From Puniceicoccales bacterium (GTDB taxonomy: Bacteria; Verrucomicrobiota; Verrucomicrobiia; Opitutales; JAIRKQ01): a stretch of DNA of 20,624 nucleotides. The position numbers and the translations under genes were made by a program. The stretch covers positions 1-20,624 of the forward strand of contig JAISXS010000089.1 in the NCBI GenBank assembly GCA_031270385.1. Direction: 5' to 3'. Numbering within the stretch: the stretch's first letter is position 1; each line of letters begins with the position of its first letter. The notes below the pieces were generated by a model. That model saw nothing but the letters and a program-made list of their open reading frames with translations, was not told the origin of the DNA and did no database searches. Shown in pieces: positions 7,005 to 15,078 of this stretch.

Positions 7005-7568
7005 ATGAGTAACATAAATAGTAGTAGCACGGCTGCGAGGACAAATGTAGAAATTGAGAATGTTCCAGTTTATCGTACTGGCAGCACGGGAGATTCGAGG
7101 AGGGTTTTGAACTCCAAGGCAAAAAAGATTACTGTCTATGGGGTGGAGGAACTAGGAAGTCTGGGAAGTAGTTTGAGATTAAGAGTTCTCAATGATGTAA
7201 GATTAGAGGTTACCTATGATCACAACAACAAGAGCATGTCATTCTATTTGATTACACATAAAATTGCCAAGGAAAGCATAAGCAAAATTGTTCGGGAGAG
7301 TAGTTGATGCTACAAACACGGCGTTCATACTAGTGTCATAGAAACGAAAATCGGTGCGAGTTGCTTGCAACTACCGCTAGGCGGAGAACAAATAATGGAA
7401 TTTGCGGCTACTTGGCGTAAGCTGCAGGTTGAAGACATCCTAAGGGCACTTTACTACCTGTCAACGGCCCAGTATGATATCTGCAAATGGCTTGGTGTCA
7501 GCCATCCTGGATCAAAATCCAAATCCGAATGCATCCCCGGGTGGGCGTTAGACCGATGCAACAGATAG
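7005..7568 (+). pseudogene. Duplicated gene copy 2, interrupted by an in-frame TGA
   Basis: From ATG 7005 (GGAG 5 bp upstream) the frame runs about 100 codons to TGA at 7305-7307. It stays open in the same frame from there to TAG at 7566-7568. The part after the TGA matches the second half of copy 1: LYYLSTAQYDICKWLGV aligns with LFHLSRIQYNVCGRFGV. There is no frameshift, only the one stop. The first part shares NINSSSTAARTNVEIENVPVYR-like sequence and KAKKITVYGVE with copy 1. TGA is a normal stop here, so I read this as a broken copy. Two separate short proteins are possible, but I see no ribosome-binding site for the second part. Confidence 0.65.
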
Positions 7569-7730
7569 GATCTCAAAATTTGAAGATGGCTGCGGGGAAA
7601 CAACGCCCCACAGGTTCCTTGTCGTTATTGGGTATTTATGTTAGTCTTTTTCTGTCAAAGACGTAGGATTTTATGCGCTTGCACACTATATTGTTGCCAG
7701 GTTGCTTCGCAACGACATACTTGGCAAAGC

Positions 7731-9875
7731 ATGTGGCGGATTGCGCTTATGGTGTTGTTTTTTCTCTGCAATTTTTTAGAAGCAGGTCAAATGGAATCAG
7801 CCTATCACCCGTTTTTAGCAGACGATGACCCGATAAAATGGCACACTTTGCTGCCGAAGTACATAGAATCAGATGTCAAACTGGCCATCGAGATGTCGCA
7901 GAGGAATATCGACACGATTGCGTCCTTGCCGCTGGATGAGTTGACATTTCAAAATACAATCCTTGCGCTGGAAAAAGTAAGTGACCCATTAGACACGGCA
8001 TGGAGCTACGTTGGTCACCTGGACGCAACTTGCAATTCCGATGAACTACGCGCGGAACATAATAAAATGTTACCGTTGGTGGCTGAGTTCAGTGCTAACA
8101 TTTTGCTGAATGATGACCTCTGGTTGCGCATAAGAACATTTGCCGAGACCGATGAGGCAAAAAATTTATTTGGAATCGATAAAAAGTTGCTGAACGACGT
8201 CATCGACAGCTTTCGTGATAGCGGTGCCGATTTGCCGCGTGAAAAACGCAATCGGCTAAAGGAAATAAGGATAGAGGTATCGCAAAAATCACAAAAATTT
8301 GCAGAAAATGTTCTGGATTCCAGAAATGACTGGGAAAAGTATATCGACGATGTTGTGGAGTTGGTTGGATTGCCGCAGATAACAATCGATGTCCTGCGGG
8401 AGGATGCGAAGGAGCACGGCCACGATGGGTATCGCGTATCGTTGAATCCGAGCAGTTCGGCAAAGTGCATGCAATATTTGGAAGATGAAAATTTGCGCGA
8501 AGAAATTTTCCGGGCCTCATTGGCCATCGGGAAAAAGGATCCTTACAACAACGAGAAAATAATTTGCGACGTATTGAAATTACGCGACGAAACCGCGAAA
8601 ATACTCGGCCACAAAACCTATGCCGATCGCACGCTCAAGCGAAGGATGGCGAAAAACGGGGCGACCGCCCTTTCGTTTGTAGAGAGTTTGCACCACAGAA
8701 CGGCGAAATTTTTTAACCGCGACATCGATGAATTGGAGGATTTTCGTGCAGATTTTTTTTGCATAAAAAACTCTTCACTGAGGCCCTGGGAGACCGCCTA
8801 TTTATCGGAAAAATTTAGACAAAAAAAATTTGATTTTGACGAAGAGGCGTTGCGACCATATTTCAAATTGGAAAATGTCATTGGAGGGCTGTTCGAAATC
8901 GCAAATGCGTTGTACGGCATAAAATTCGTCGAGCAGAAGACATTTTTTACTACCGATGAAAATGCCACTGTTCCGAATGGCGCAGTTCCTGTTTGGCATA
9001 AGGATGTGAAATATTTTAAGGCATTCGAGGAGAATGGTGACTACATTGGGGGCCTGTACTTCGATATCCATCCGCGGGAATCAAAGCATGCCGGTGGGTG
9101 GATGAGCGGCACGAAAAGCGGGTATTTCGACGGCAGTGGCGTTTGGCACCATCCGGTTGCGACGATTTGTACAAATTTGACGCCATCGACGGAGAGTACG
9201 CCATCGCTGCTATCTCACAGAGAAGTTGAAACGTTATTTCACGAATTCGGACACACGCTGCACCATCTGTTTGGTAAAGTGAAGTATGAGTCGATGAACG
9301 GGACAAATGTCGCCTGGGATTTCGTCGAATTGCCATCCCAAATCATGGAAAATTTTTGCTGGGAACGGAAAAGTCTTGATATTTTTGCCAGACATTTTGA
9401 GACCGGAGAGCCGATCCCGGACGATCTTTTCAACAAAATGATCGCTGCGAGGAATCACTTATCCGGGGTTGCGATGATGGGCCAATTGTGTTTTGCGAAA
9501 TTAGATCTCGAGCTCCACCAGAAATATGGCAACTACTCCGGTAAAAACATCGAAAATAGGCTAAAAAAAGTTCTTGCACCGTACCGCATTCCACTTTCCG
9601 AATACGTCCCAACGATAATTCTCAGTTTCAAACATATTTTCGGAGGTGGGTATTCGGCGGGATATTATTCTTACAAATGGGCTGAGGTCCTCGACGCCGA
9701 TGCTTTTAATAAATTTAGGGGAGATGGTGTACTGAGCAGAAAAATCGGTGATGAATTCCGGGAAAAAATTCTCTCCAGGGGCGAGAGCGATGAAGCGGAC
9801 GTTCTATACCGTGATTTCATGGGTAGGGATCCGGATATCGAACCGTTATTCATACGGAGTGGTCTTGTGGAGTGA
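7731..9875 (+). CDS. prlC: M3-family zinc oligopeptidase (oligopeptidase A/PrlC type)
   Basis: M3 peptidases cut short peptides with a single zinc ion inside a closed channel. From ATG 7731 the protein has 714 residues; the family is near 680. The zinc site HEFGH lies at about 504-508 of this start, in the larger family motif F-H-E-F-G-H. Glu533 in VELPSQ is the likely third ligand, 28 residues after the catalytic Glu505. YFDIHPRESKHAGGWM and YYSYKWAEVLDAD are also typical. From 7731 the N-terminus (MWR, then IALMVLFFLCNF and LEAGQ) looks like a signal peptide. ATG 7791 would give a cytoplasmic 694-residue protein, and the frame is open back to 7638. No start has a strong ribosome-binding site, so export is uncertain. 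It precedes cysS by 48 bp on the same strand. Confidence 0.88.
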   Translation: MWRIALMVLFFLCNFLEAGQMESAYHPFLADDDPIKWHTLLPKYIESDVKLAIEMSQRNIDTIASLPLDELTFQNTILALEKVSDPLDTAWSYVGHLDATCNSDELRAEHNKMLPLVAEFSANILLNDDLWLRIRTFAETDEAKNLFGIDKKLLNDVIDSFRDSGADLPREKRNRLKEIRIEVSQKSQKFAENVLDSRNDWEKYIDDVVELVGLPQITIDVLREDAKEHGHDGYRVSLNPSSSAKCMQYLEDENLREEIFRASLAIGKKDPYNNEKIICDVLKLRDETAKILGHKTYADRTLKRRMAKNGATALSFVESLHHRTAKFFNRDIDELEDFRADFFCIKNSSLRPWETAYLSEKFRQKKFDFDEEALRPYFKLENVIGGLFEIANALYGIKFVEQKTFFTTDENATVPNGAVPVWHKDVKYFKAFEENGDYIGGLYFDIHPRESKHAGGWMSGTKSGYFDGSGVWHHPVATICTNLTPSTESTPSLLSHREVETLFHEFGHTLHHLFGKVKYESMNGTNVAWDFVELPSQIMENFCWERKSLDIFARHFETGEPIPDDLFNKMIAARNHLSGVAMMGQLCFAKLDLELHQKYGNYSGKNIENRLKKVLAPYRIPLSEYVPTIILSFKHIFGGGYSAGYYSYKWAEVLDADAFNKFRGDGVLSRKIGDEFREKILSRGESDEADVLYRDFMGRDPDIEPLFIRSGLVE

Positions 9876-9923
9876 TTTTTTAAATTGCAGTATTTGTTCA
9901 TTCGTGGTAATTTTGGTCGTTGA

Positions 9924-11321
9924 ATGAAATTGTTTAACACACTTAGCGAAAAAAAAGAAGAACTGCAGCGTAACAGCGGTGGCCGTTTTACGATGTACTT
10001 CTGCGGTCCGACTGTTTACAACTATGCCCACATAGGGAACTTCCGCACCTATCTTCTGCAGGACGTTCTCACTCGAATTTTGGAAGTCGATGGCTACAAC
10101 CCATGCGTGGTGCGGAACATAACTGATGTCGACGATAAAACAATTCGCGATTCGATGAAAAACAATGTTTCCCTAAAAACCTTTACGGAAAAGTGGGCGA
10201 CGATATTCCACGAAGACTGTTCCGCCCTGAACGTGAAATTGCCGACTTTTGAGCCCAAGGCAGCGGAACACGTTGACGAACAGATAGCCATGATAGAAGT
10301 CCTCGTCGATGGTGGATTTGCTTACGCCACCGCAGACGGATCGGTTTATTTTAAAATTTCAGCGTTCCCGGCCTATGGCGCGCTTTCGAATTTGGCACAC
10401 CGCGAACTGCAGACACAGGAAGTTGACAGCAGTGGGAAAAAAAATTTAGCTGATGAGTACGACAGAGAAAGTGTTTCCGATTTTGCGCTCTGGAAGGCGA
10501 CAAAGCCCGAAGACGGCGAAAATTTTTGGCCAAGCCCGTGGGGAAATGGTCGTCCAGGTTGGCACATAGAGTGCAGTGCGATGGCGAAAAAATATTTGGG
10601 GGACACCATAGATTTGCATTCGGGTGGCGTAGATTTAAAATTTCCACACCACGAAAACGAGATTGCCCAATCCGAATGTGCCAACGGCAAAAAGTTTTCA
10701 AAATATTGGGTGCACATGAACCACCTTCTCGTCGACGGTGCGAAAATGTCGAAAAGCCTAGGAAATTTATACACACTGGCTGATATAACGGCAATGGGGT
10801 ATTCTCCGCAATGCCTTCGCTATGCCCTCATCGCAGGGCGCTACAACCAGCAACTGAATTTCACAATAAACAACCTGGTGGCCGCGAAAAATGCCGTGGA
10901 AAAGTTGCAAAACTTTTTCGAAAAAATTTCCGACGGATCCGGAGTTCAAAAATTTGAAATCTCCGATTGGAAATTTTTCGGAGAAGCATTTGAGGCGCTG
11001 ATCGACGACATGAACACACCGGCGTGTCTGGGTGGTATTTTCCGATTAATCAATGACATACCCATCGAAGAATTGAATGGTCAGCAAAGATTGGAATTGC
11101 ACAGGGAATTTTCAACGCTGATGTATTGCCTAGGTTTGCCATTGAATGACAAAAACGAAAACGTTGAAATTCCGGAAAATATTAAGAGACTAGCGGCGGA
11201 AAGATGGGTAGCTAAGCAATCGAAAAATTTTGCGGAAGCAGACCGCATCCGCCTGGAATTACTGGATCACGGATGGAACGTCAATGATTCAAAGGACACG
11301 TATACGGTTGAAAGAGTGTAA
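9924..11321 (+). CDS. cysS: Cysteinyl-tRNA synthetase
   Basis: CysRS joins cysteine to tRNA-Cys. The 465 residues are normal in length. The class I signatures are HIGN at 36-39 (the HIGH box) and KMSKS at 274-278. Zinc ligands fit Cys27, Cys217 (in GWHIEC), His242 and Glu246 (in PHHENE). The C-terminal DALR-type region ends with ADRIRLELLDHGWNVNDSKD. The start ATG has no clear Shine-Dalgarno. The last 220 bp of this gene and the sequence just after it recur twice as decayed copies downstream (13384-13610 and 14118-14330). The gene is convergent with the 636-residue gene; their ends are about 80 bp apart. Confidence 0.97.
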   Translation: MKLFNTLSEKKEELQRNSGGRFTMYFCGPTVYNYAHIGNFRTYLLQDVLTRILEVDGYNPCVVRNITDVDDKTIRDSMKNNVSLKTFTEKWATIFHEDCSALNVKLPTFEPKAAEHVDEQIAMIEVLVDGGFAYATADGSVYFKISAFPAYGALSNLAHRELQTQEVDSSGKKNLADEYDRESVSDFALWKATKPEDGENFWPSPWGNGRPGWHIECSAMAKKYLGDTIDLHSGGVDLKFPHHENEIAQSECANGKKFSKYWVHMNHLLVDGAKMSKSLGNLYTLADITAMGYSPQCLRYALIAGRYNQQLNFTINNLVAAKNAVEKLQNFFEKISDGSGVQKFEISDWKFFGEAFEALIDDMNTPACLGGIFRLINDIPIEELNGQQRLELHREFSTLMYCLGLPLNDKNENVEIPENIKRLAAERWVAKQSKNFAEADRIRLELLDHGWNVNDSKDTYTVERV

Positions 11322-11346
11322 GACGAATCCAATTCATCGACTAGCA

Positions 11347-11413
11347 TGGCGTAAAATTCCACGCCAATCGATCCAAGCTTGGGAAAAATCAACAATGGGT
11401 TATTGTTTTTTTG
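11347..11413 (+). terminator. Candidate terminator hairpins after cysS
   Basis: TGGCGT and ACGCCA (11347-11352, 11361-11366) form a 6-bp stem. A second weak hairpin, AACAAT/ATTGTT at 11391-11407, is followed by a T run. The second overlaps the end of the convergent gene. In the decayed repeat at about 13631-13660 the first hairpin is present with a longer stem, TGGCGTGG/CCACGCCA. Confidence 0.4.
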
Positions 11414-13310
11414 GCAATTTTTGCTCTTCGGATGGGAAAAGGGCGGATCGAAGAGCATCACGAAGGTTGCGGTCCGCAGCACCATTGATGATAAAATATC
11501 TGTTTCCAACAAGGTGATCCCTGACAAAATCATATCTGCAAATTTCGACTATCACCGGAAGCAGTTTCGCCTTCGACGTGTCGTCGAGATGCGGGACAAA
11601 ATTTATGAAAATTTCATAGACGAACCCTGCGATTCGTTTCCTGGCCTGTCCTTTAGGATCACCACCATTCAACTCAAGGACTTTGGTCACTATGTTCACA
11701 AAATGCGTCATTACCGGAATCGCATCGAATGTGCAAATGTGTATCAGGTCGTTTCTCAATCCTCCATTTAACCTTAGGACGATTTTTCCAACATCATTAT
11801 TTTTTATGGAAAGACCTTCCAATATCTCCACCAAATGTATGGCTTCCCTTCCATCCCTAGTATTACTGCCAGCGTTTAGACCATTATTCAAAATCCGCGC
11901 ACACGTGTCGGAATCTGCTAGGAAATTCAACAATATGTCGCTCAATACACTCTGCGCCTTGCCACGACACGCTTCGGTTAGTTCGAAGCACACGTATTTG
12001 CGCATCATGACGTAGATAAGGAAAATACCGGCTGTCGTCCCATAACTGCTTGTTGGTGCTTTTCGGCAAATATTAGCGATGCAATTTTTTAAAGCATCTA
12101 AAGTATGCAGTGGAAATTGTCCTTTAACGAACCTCTCAAATGCTGAGCATGCGACATCGATGGCGATGGCATTCCACCTCCACTCAGTAGCATCCACATC
12201 CATCAGGCAATCAACGAGAAAAGGAATGTTTGCGATGACATGCTCGTGGAGAGGCACAGAATTTATCACCTCGTGTATATCAGAAGGGTTGGCACTACGG
12301 TGTATCCCTATCCCTACATCTAAACCTCTAAGTACACCGAGTATTTTTTCTGCGTCGATGGCAGCATCAGAACAAAGGAACAACGTAACGTAGGAACGTG
12401 TACTTCTGGACGCGTTCATCGAGTAGCGCTGGCCACCCATAAACATATCGTATATTTTTTCGACCAAAAGTTTTGGAATTTTGATTCCAAAAGCAGTTGC
12501 GACACCTGCGATTTTATCAGGAAAGTTAAAAGCAGGGTTAAAAGCAGGGCTTATTCTAGGATTTAAAAATAAATCACTGAAGGTCTTAGCGCCAACCTCA
12601 CCCAGGAAGCTAACGAAAGAATCGACGTTAGCACGTTCGCGGCAGCCAGGAGACCCTAACGCATACGATAACGCCTCGATAACATATTCAAGCGCTTTAT
12701 ACTCGGATGTATTGAATGCGGCTCTTAAAAAACTCAATGCCTTGTCTTTGTCGATTGGACCATCCGAACACAGAAGCAACATAATGCCGCAATACATCTC
12801 GTCTCTCTTTAGTACTTTTTGATTTTCTATAAATAGATCACATCCCTTTTCGGCCAAAGATTTTGGAATTTCAAAATCGAACATAATTGCGATCTCTATG
12901 ATTTCCCCAATGACATGCGTTAAATCAGACATTGATCGCAAATCATCAGAGGACAAATTTTCAAGGCGCTCGTTAAAAGAAGCAAGTATACCTTTGACCT
13001 GTTCCCTTGCATCTTCAAGTGCTATGTTTTTGTTTCCATATTCTTTGTCCACTTGTGTAAGTTGTTCAAAGCATTCATAAATTGCTTGTGCACCGTACGT
13101 ACTACCAAGTCCTCGCACACTACTGCTGTTGGATGCTGTGTTTACAACAGCGCGAGGATTCAGTACGACATTCTGCACAAGTTGATCCTGGATATTTACC
13201 GGATCCTCGGTATTTGTCACGACTCCCACAGTGGTGGCATTTTGGCTGCTTGCCGTACTACCATTTTCAACCGATTTCAGTATATTAACACCGTTACCTT
13301 CTATACTCAT
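11400..13310 (-). CDS. Unrecognised 636-residue helical protein with an internal repeat
   Basis: I do not recognise this protein. Residues 1 to about 75 are rich in Asn, Ser, Thr, Val and Gln and look disordered; there is no signal peptide. The rest reads as mainly alpha-helical. A duplicated unit is visible: IPK-SLAEKGCDLF...LLLCSDGPIDKDKALSFLR (148-196) and IPK-LLVEKIYDMF...LFLCSDAAIDAEKILGVLR (278-328), about 130 residues apart. This suggests a helical-repeat (solenoid) scaffold such as ARM/HEAT, which often binds proteins. The start is well supported: AGGAG at 13317-13321 is 6 bp before the ATG. The C-terminus is lysine-rich. Remnants of another copy lie upstream (13685-14051). Function is unknown; an accessory or host-interaction role would be a guess. 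Confidence 0.7.
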   Translation of the reverse strand: MSIEGNGVNILKSVENGSTASSQNATTVGVVTNTEDPVNIQDQLVQNVVLNPRAVVNTASNSSSVRGLGSTYGAQAIYECFEQLTQVDKEYGNKNIALEDAREQVKGILASFNERLENLSSDDLRSMSDLTHVIGEIIEIAIMFDFEIPKSLAEKGCDLFIENQKVLKRDEMYCGIMLLLCSDGPIDKDKALSFLRAAFNTSEYKALEYVIEALSYALGSPGCRERANVDSFVSFLGEVGAKTFSDLFLNPRISPAFNPAFNFPDKIAGVATAFGIKIPKLLVEKIYDMFMGGQRYSMNASRSTRSYVTLFLCSDAAIDAEKILGVLRGLDVGIGIHRSANPSDIHEVINSVPLHEHVIANIPFLVDCLMDVDATEWRWNAIAIDVACSAFERFVKGQFPLHTLDALKNCIANICRKAPTSSYGTTAGIFLIYVMMRKYVCFELTEACRGKAQSVLSDILLNFLADSDTCARILNNGLNAGSNTRDGREAIHLVEILEGLSIKNNDVGKIVLRLNGGLRNDLIHICTFDAIPVMTHFVNIVTKVLELNGGDPKGQARKRIAGFVYEIFINFVPHLDDTSKAKLLPVIVEICRYDFVRDHLVGNRYFIINGAADRNLRDALRSALFPSEEQKLPKKQ

Positions 13311-13316
13311 CTTATA

Positions 13317-13321
13317 CTCCT
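13317..13321 (-). promoter_or_regulatory. Ribosome-binding site of the 636-residue gene
   Basis: AGGAG on the minus strand, 6 bp before the ATG at 13310. It is one of the few strong Shine-Dalgarno sequences in the window and fixes the start. Confidence 0.75.
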
Positions 13322-13345
13322 AGTTTATTGCTGACTGCACGGACT

Positions 13346-13373
13346 ATGTTAATAAAAAGCACACAATAGCCAA
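13346..13373 (-). promoter_or_regulatory. Candidate promoter of the 636-residue gene
   Basis: Minus strand: -35 box TTGGCT (13373-13368), 16-bp spacer, -10 box TAACAT (13351-13346), 36 bp before the start codon. The decayed copy near 14100 keeps the -35 region (TTGACTATTGTGCGC against TTGGCTATTGTGTGC). Confidence 0.4.
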
Positions 13374-13383
13374 GTTATTTTTG

Positions 13384-13610
13384 ATGAATTTTTACTCTTC
13401 TGTCAGTTTTATCATTGCATGTGTTTTCCGTAGAACGGCAAGGACGAAAGCATTGAAATTCAGAGAAGCATCAAAAAACCGGCCGCGGAAAGGTGAGTTT
13501 CCAAGCGGTCGAAAAATTTTGCGTATGCAGATCGCATCCGCCTAGGGTTGCTGGAACACGGATGGAACGTCAATGATCCAAAGGACACGTACACGGTCGA
13601 AAAAGTGTAA
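13384..13610 (+). pseudogene. Decayed duplicate of the cysS 3' end, copy 2
   Basis: The stretch follows cysS from about 11103 to its stop and beyond. The frame that matches reads KNFAYADRIRLGLLEHGWNV, then NDPKDTYTVEKV and TAA, against KNFAEADRIRLELLDHGWNV in cysS. The codon for Trp in cysS (AGA TGG GTA) is TGA here (AGG TGA GTT). There is no 5' part, so it cannot make an enzyme. Similarity continues past the stop to about 13700 and includes the hairpin and the GATCCAAGCTTGG-type sequence. The weak match at 13685-13730 to the end of the 636-residue gene suggests that a copy of that gene once followed. Confidence 0.8.
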
Positions 13611-13731
13611 GGCGGATCCACCCGACCGACTGGCGTGGTGTAGAGTAAAATTCCACGCCAATCGATCCAAGCTTGGAGAAATTAGCAACTGATCATTCTT
13701 CTTCTGCCATTTCACTCTACGCAGTTCAGCG

Positions 13732-13810
13732 TAATTATCACACTCAACAAAGGCGTTTTATTTAGCGACACATGGCAGAAAAATTCTTCTTTTGCAAAGA
13801 AATAACGCGC
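13732..13810. mobile_element. MITE type B, right arm missing
   Basis: The left arm TAATTATCACACTCAACAAA and the interior with GCAGAAAAATTCTTCTTTTG match type B. It is cut at 13810, where a TA and then a type A element begin; no matching right arm follows that element. Confidence 0.6.
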
Positions 13811-13812
13811 TA

Positions 13813-13915
13813 TAGTCATCTTACCCGAGAAAAGCATGCTCCCCCATTTTCCAAGAAACGTAAACCCTGCCAATAAATATCATTAGATAGATGCTTTTTT
13901 CAAGTAAGATAACTA
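13813..13915. mobile_element. MITE type A, complete, 103 bp
   Basis: The left arm is TAGTCATCTTACCCGAGAAA and the right arm, on the other strand, TAGTTATCTTACTTGAAAAA; both continue AGCAT. TA on both sides (13811-13812, 13916-13917). It is one of the cleanest copies. Its interior, TATCATTAGATAG beside CCTGCCAATAAA, lies in the opposite orientation to the copy at 4137. Confidence 0.85.
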
Positions 13916-13917
13916 TA

Positions 13918-14051
13918 TTTTTGATCGGAAGGAGAAAAGAATCCTGTAAGGTGCTTACGAACGTTATCATCCTTGGTATACCATCACCCTCAACCCGCTC
14001 CGGCGTATTTACGCTAACATTCTCACTTTTAATACCACCTTGTATCTCCAT
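13918..14051 (-). pseudogene. Remnant of a second copy of the 636-residue gene, 5' end
   Basis: An ATG at 14051 is preceded by GGAATATAAA, where the intact gene has GGAGTATAAG. The first codons read MEIQGGIKSENVSVN, comparable to MSIEGNGVNILKSVEN. The upstream DNA (14052-14117) follows the intact gene's promoter region. The likeness fades after about 30-40 codons and a MITE lies at 13813-13915. The frame stays open to 13821 only by running into that MITE. I read it as a decayed gene. Confidence 0.6.
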
Positions 14052-14117
14052 TTTATATTCCGAATTTGTTACTAACCAGGTCGGCCATGCTCGTGAAATG
14101 CGCACAATAGTCAAGCT

Positions 14118-14330
14118 ATTTTTTTATGTGTTTTCCCTTCGCTGCTAATTTTATTATTGCCCGTGTTTTCCCTCGAACGACAAGAACGAAAGTATTGAAA
14201 TTACTGGAAACATTAAAAAATTAGCGGCGAAAAGGTGAGTTGCAAGCAATCGAAAAACTTTGCGAAGGCAGACCGCATCCGCCTGGAATTGCTAGAGCAT
14301 GGATGGAGCGTCAATGATTCAAAGGACGCA
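14118..14330 (+). pseudogene. Decayed duplicate of the cysS 3' end, copy 3
   Basis: This is the third occurrence of the cysS end. ADRIRLELLEHGWSVNDSKD is readable, close to cysS. It has the same TGG-to-TGA change as copy 2 and a one-base deletion just after it. The copy is cut before its stop codon by a type A MITE at a TA. Shared mutations show that copies 2 and 3 have a common ancestor distinct from working cysS. Confidence 0.8.
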
Positions 14331-14332
14331 TA

Positions 14333-14433
14333 TAGTCATCTTCCTCGAGAAAAGCACTCCCCTTATTCCAAAAACTGGAATCCTTCTGCTAAATATCGTT
14401 AGATTAGAATGCTTTTCTCAAGTAAGATAATTA
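14333..14433. mobile_element. MITE type A, complete, inside the third cysS fragment
   Basis: The left arm is TAGTCATCTTCCTCGAGAAA and the right arm, on the other strand, TAATTATCTTACTTGAGAAA. TA flanks (14331-14332, 14434-14435). It is inserted at the TA that in cysS lies in the GTATACGG near the end of the gene. Confidence 0.8.
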
Positions 14434-14595
14434 TAACTATACACGAAAAAGCATTGACACCGGAGTAGCGCTTTGCATGAGTGGCAAAAGTCTTTTAGTA
14501 CCTAGCGACATTCGGCGGAAAATTCCATTTTTTATGGAAAAACACTCCCTTCTCGGGCGAGATGATTGTGAAATGCTCCTGTGAAGTGTAACGGC
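14434..14595. repeat. Decayed MITE tract
   Basis: A core like GACATTCGGCGGAAAATTCC (14508-14527) is followed by two right arms, CTTCTCGGGCGAGATGATT and GCTCCTGTGAAGTGTAACGG. The second resembles the right arm of the B copy at 4253-4352. Two right arms in a row suggest an old nested insertion. Left arms cannot be placed with confidence. No gene is visible in 14434-14674. Confidence 0.5.
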
Positions 14596-14674
14596 TATGA
14601 ATAGAACACCTCCGCCGGCTGTGGAGATCGCGTCGCGAAACTTGGCCGCTTACTTCGATGTCACTGTCCAGTAG

Positions 14675-14748
14675 TGGTGCGAGCAGACGGAATTGAACCG
14701 ACGATACCTGCTTGGAAGGCAGAAGTTTTACCACTAAACTATGCTCGC
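14675..14748 (-). tRNA. tRNA-Gly(TCC), CCA encoded
   Basis: Minus strand: acceptor stem GCGAGCA/TGCTCGC, a D arm with AGTGGTA, anticodon stem TCTGC/GCAGG with a terminal T-G pair and loop CTTCCAA, T arm with GGTTCAATTCC. The anticodon TCC (14716-14714) reads GGA codons. The discriminator is A and CCA is encoded at 14675-14677. It is 74 nt long and stands alone. Confidence 0.95.
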
Positions 14749-14809
14749 TAATTGCCACGCAAAACCTGGAATATTTGACCATCCAGTCAAGCTTTTTGTA
14801 CCAATTTTG

Positions 14810-14839
14810 CTTAAATTTAAAGCAAAAATTTATTGTCAA
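14810..14839 (-). promoter_or_regulatory. Possible promoter of tRNA-Gly
   Basis: Minus strand: TTGACA (14839-14834), an 18-bp AT-rich spacer, and TTTAAG (14815-14810), about 60 bp before the tRNA. The -35 box is perfect and the -10 box has four of six consensus bases. Confidence 0.4.
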
Positions 14840-14875
14840 ATGGTAAATGACAGCTGCAGCTCAATTAGATGTGTA

Positions 14876-14976
14876 TAGCCGTCACACTCGACAAAAGCAT
14901 CCTATCCAACGATACTTGGCGTGGAAATTTTCCTTTTACATAAAGAAGAGCACATCCCTTTCAGGCGAAACAGCTA
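14876..14976. mobile_element. MITE type B, complete, 101 bp
   Basis: The left arm is TAGCCGTCACACTCGACAAA and the right arm, on the other strand, TAGCTGTTTCGCCTGAAAGG. It is preceded by TA (14874-14875) and followed directly by another element. Confidence 0.85.
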
Positions 14977-15067
14977 TAGCTCCTTTGGCCGAAAAGGACG
15001 TATTTCTTTTCTATGAAGATGAAAATTCTTTCGCCAAATGGAATGCCATTATCGAATGTGACAACTA
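14977..15067. mobile_element. MITE type B, worn, in reverse orientation
   Basis: It starts TAGCTCCTTTGGCCGAAAAG exactly where the previous element ends. It closes with an arm that reads TAGTTGTCACATTCGATAAT on the other strand. Its interior is the reverse complement of the type B core (GGCGAAAGAATTTTC on the minus strand). It ends 11 bp beyond the stop codon of the fusion gene. Confidence 0.65.
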
Positions 15068-15078
15068 CGGCCGCTGGT

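Noticed and set aside
7305..14250. Recoding of TGA as an amino acid, suggested by three in-frame TGA codons
   Set aside because: Several intact genes (dapB, rplS, gltX, Nudix) end in TGA, and the three cases lie in broken duplicates.
14495..14839. Minus-strand open frame of 114 codons
   Set aside because: It runs through tRNA-Gly and a MITE tract and cannot be a real protein gene.
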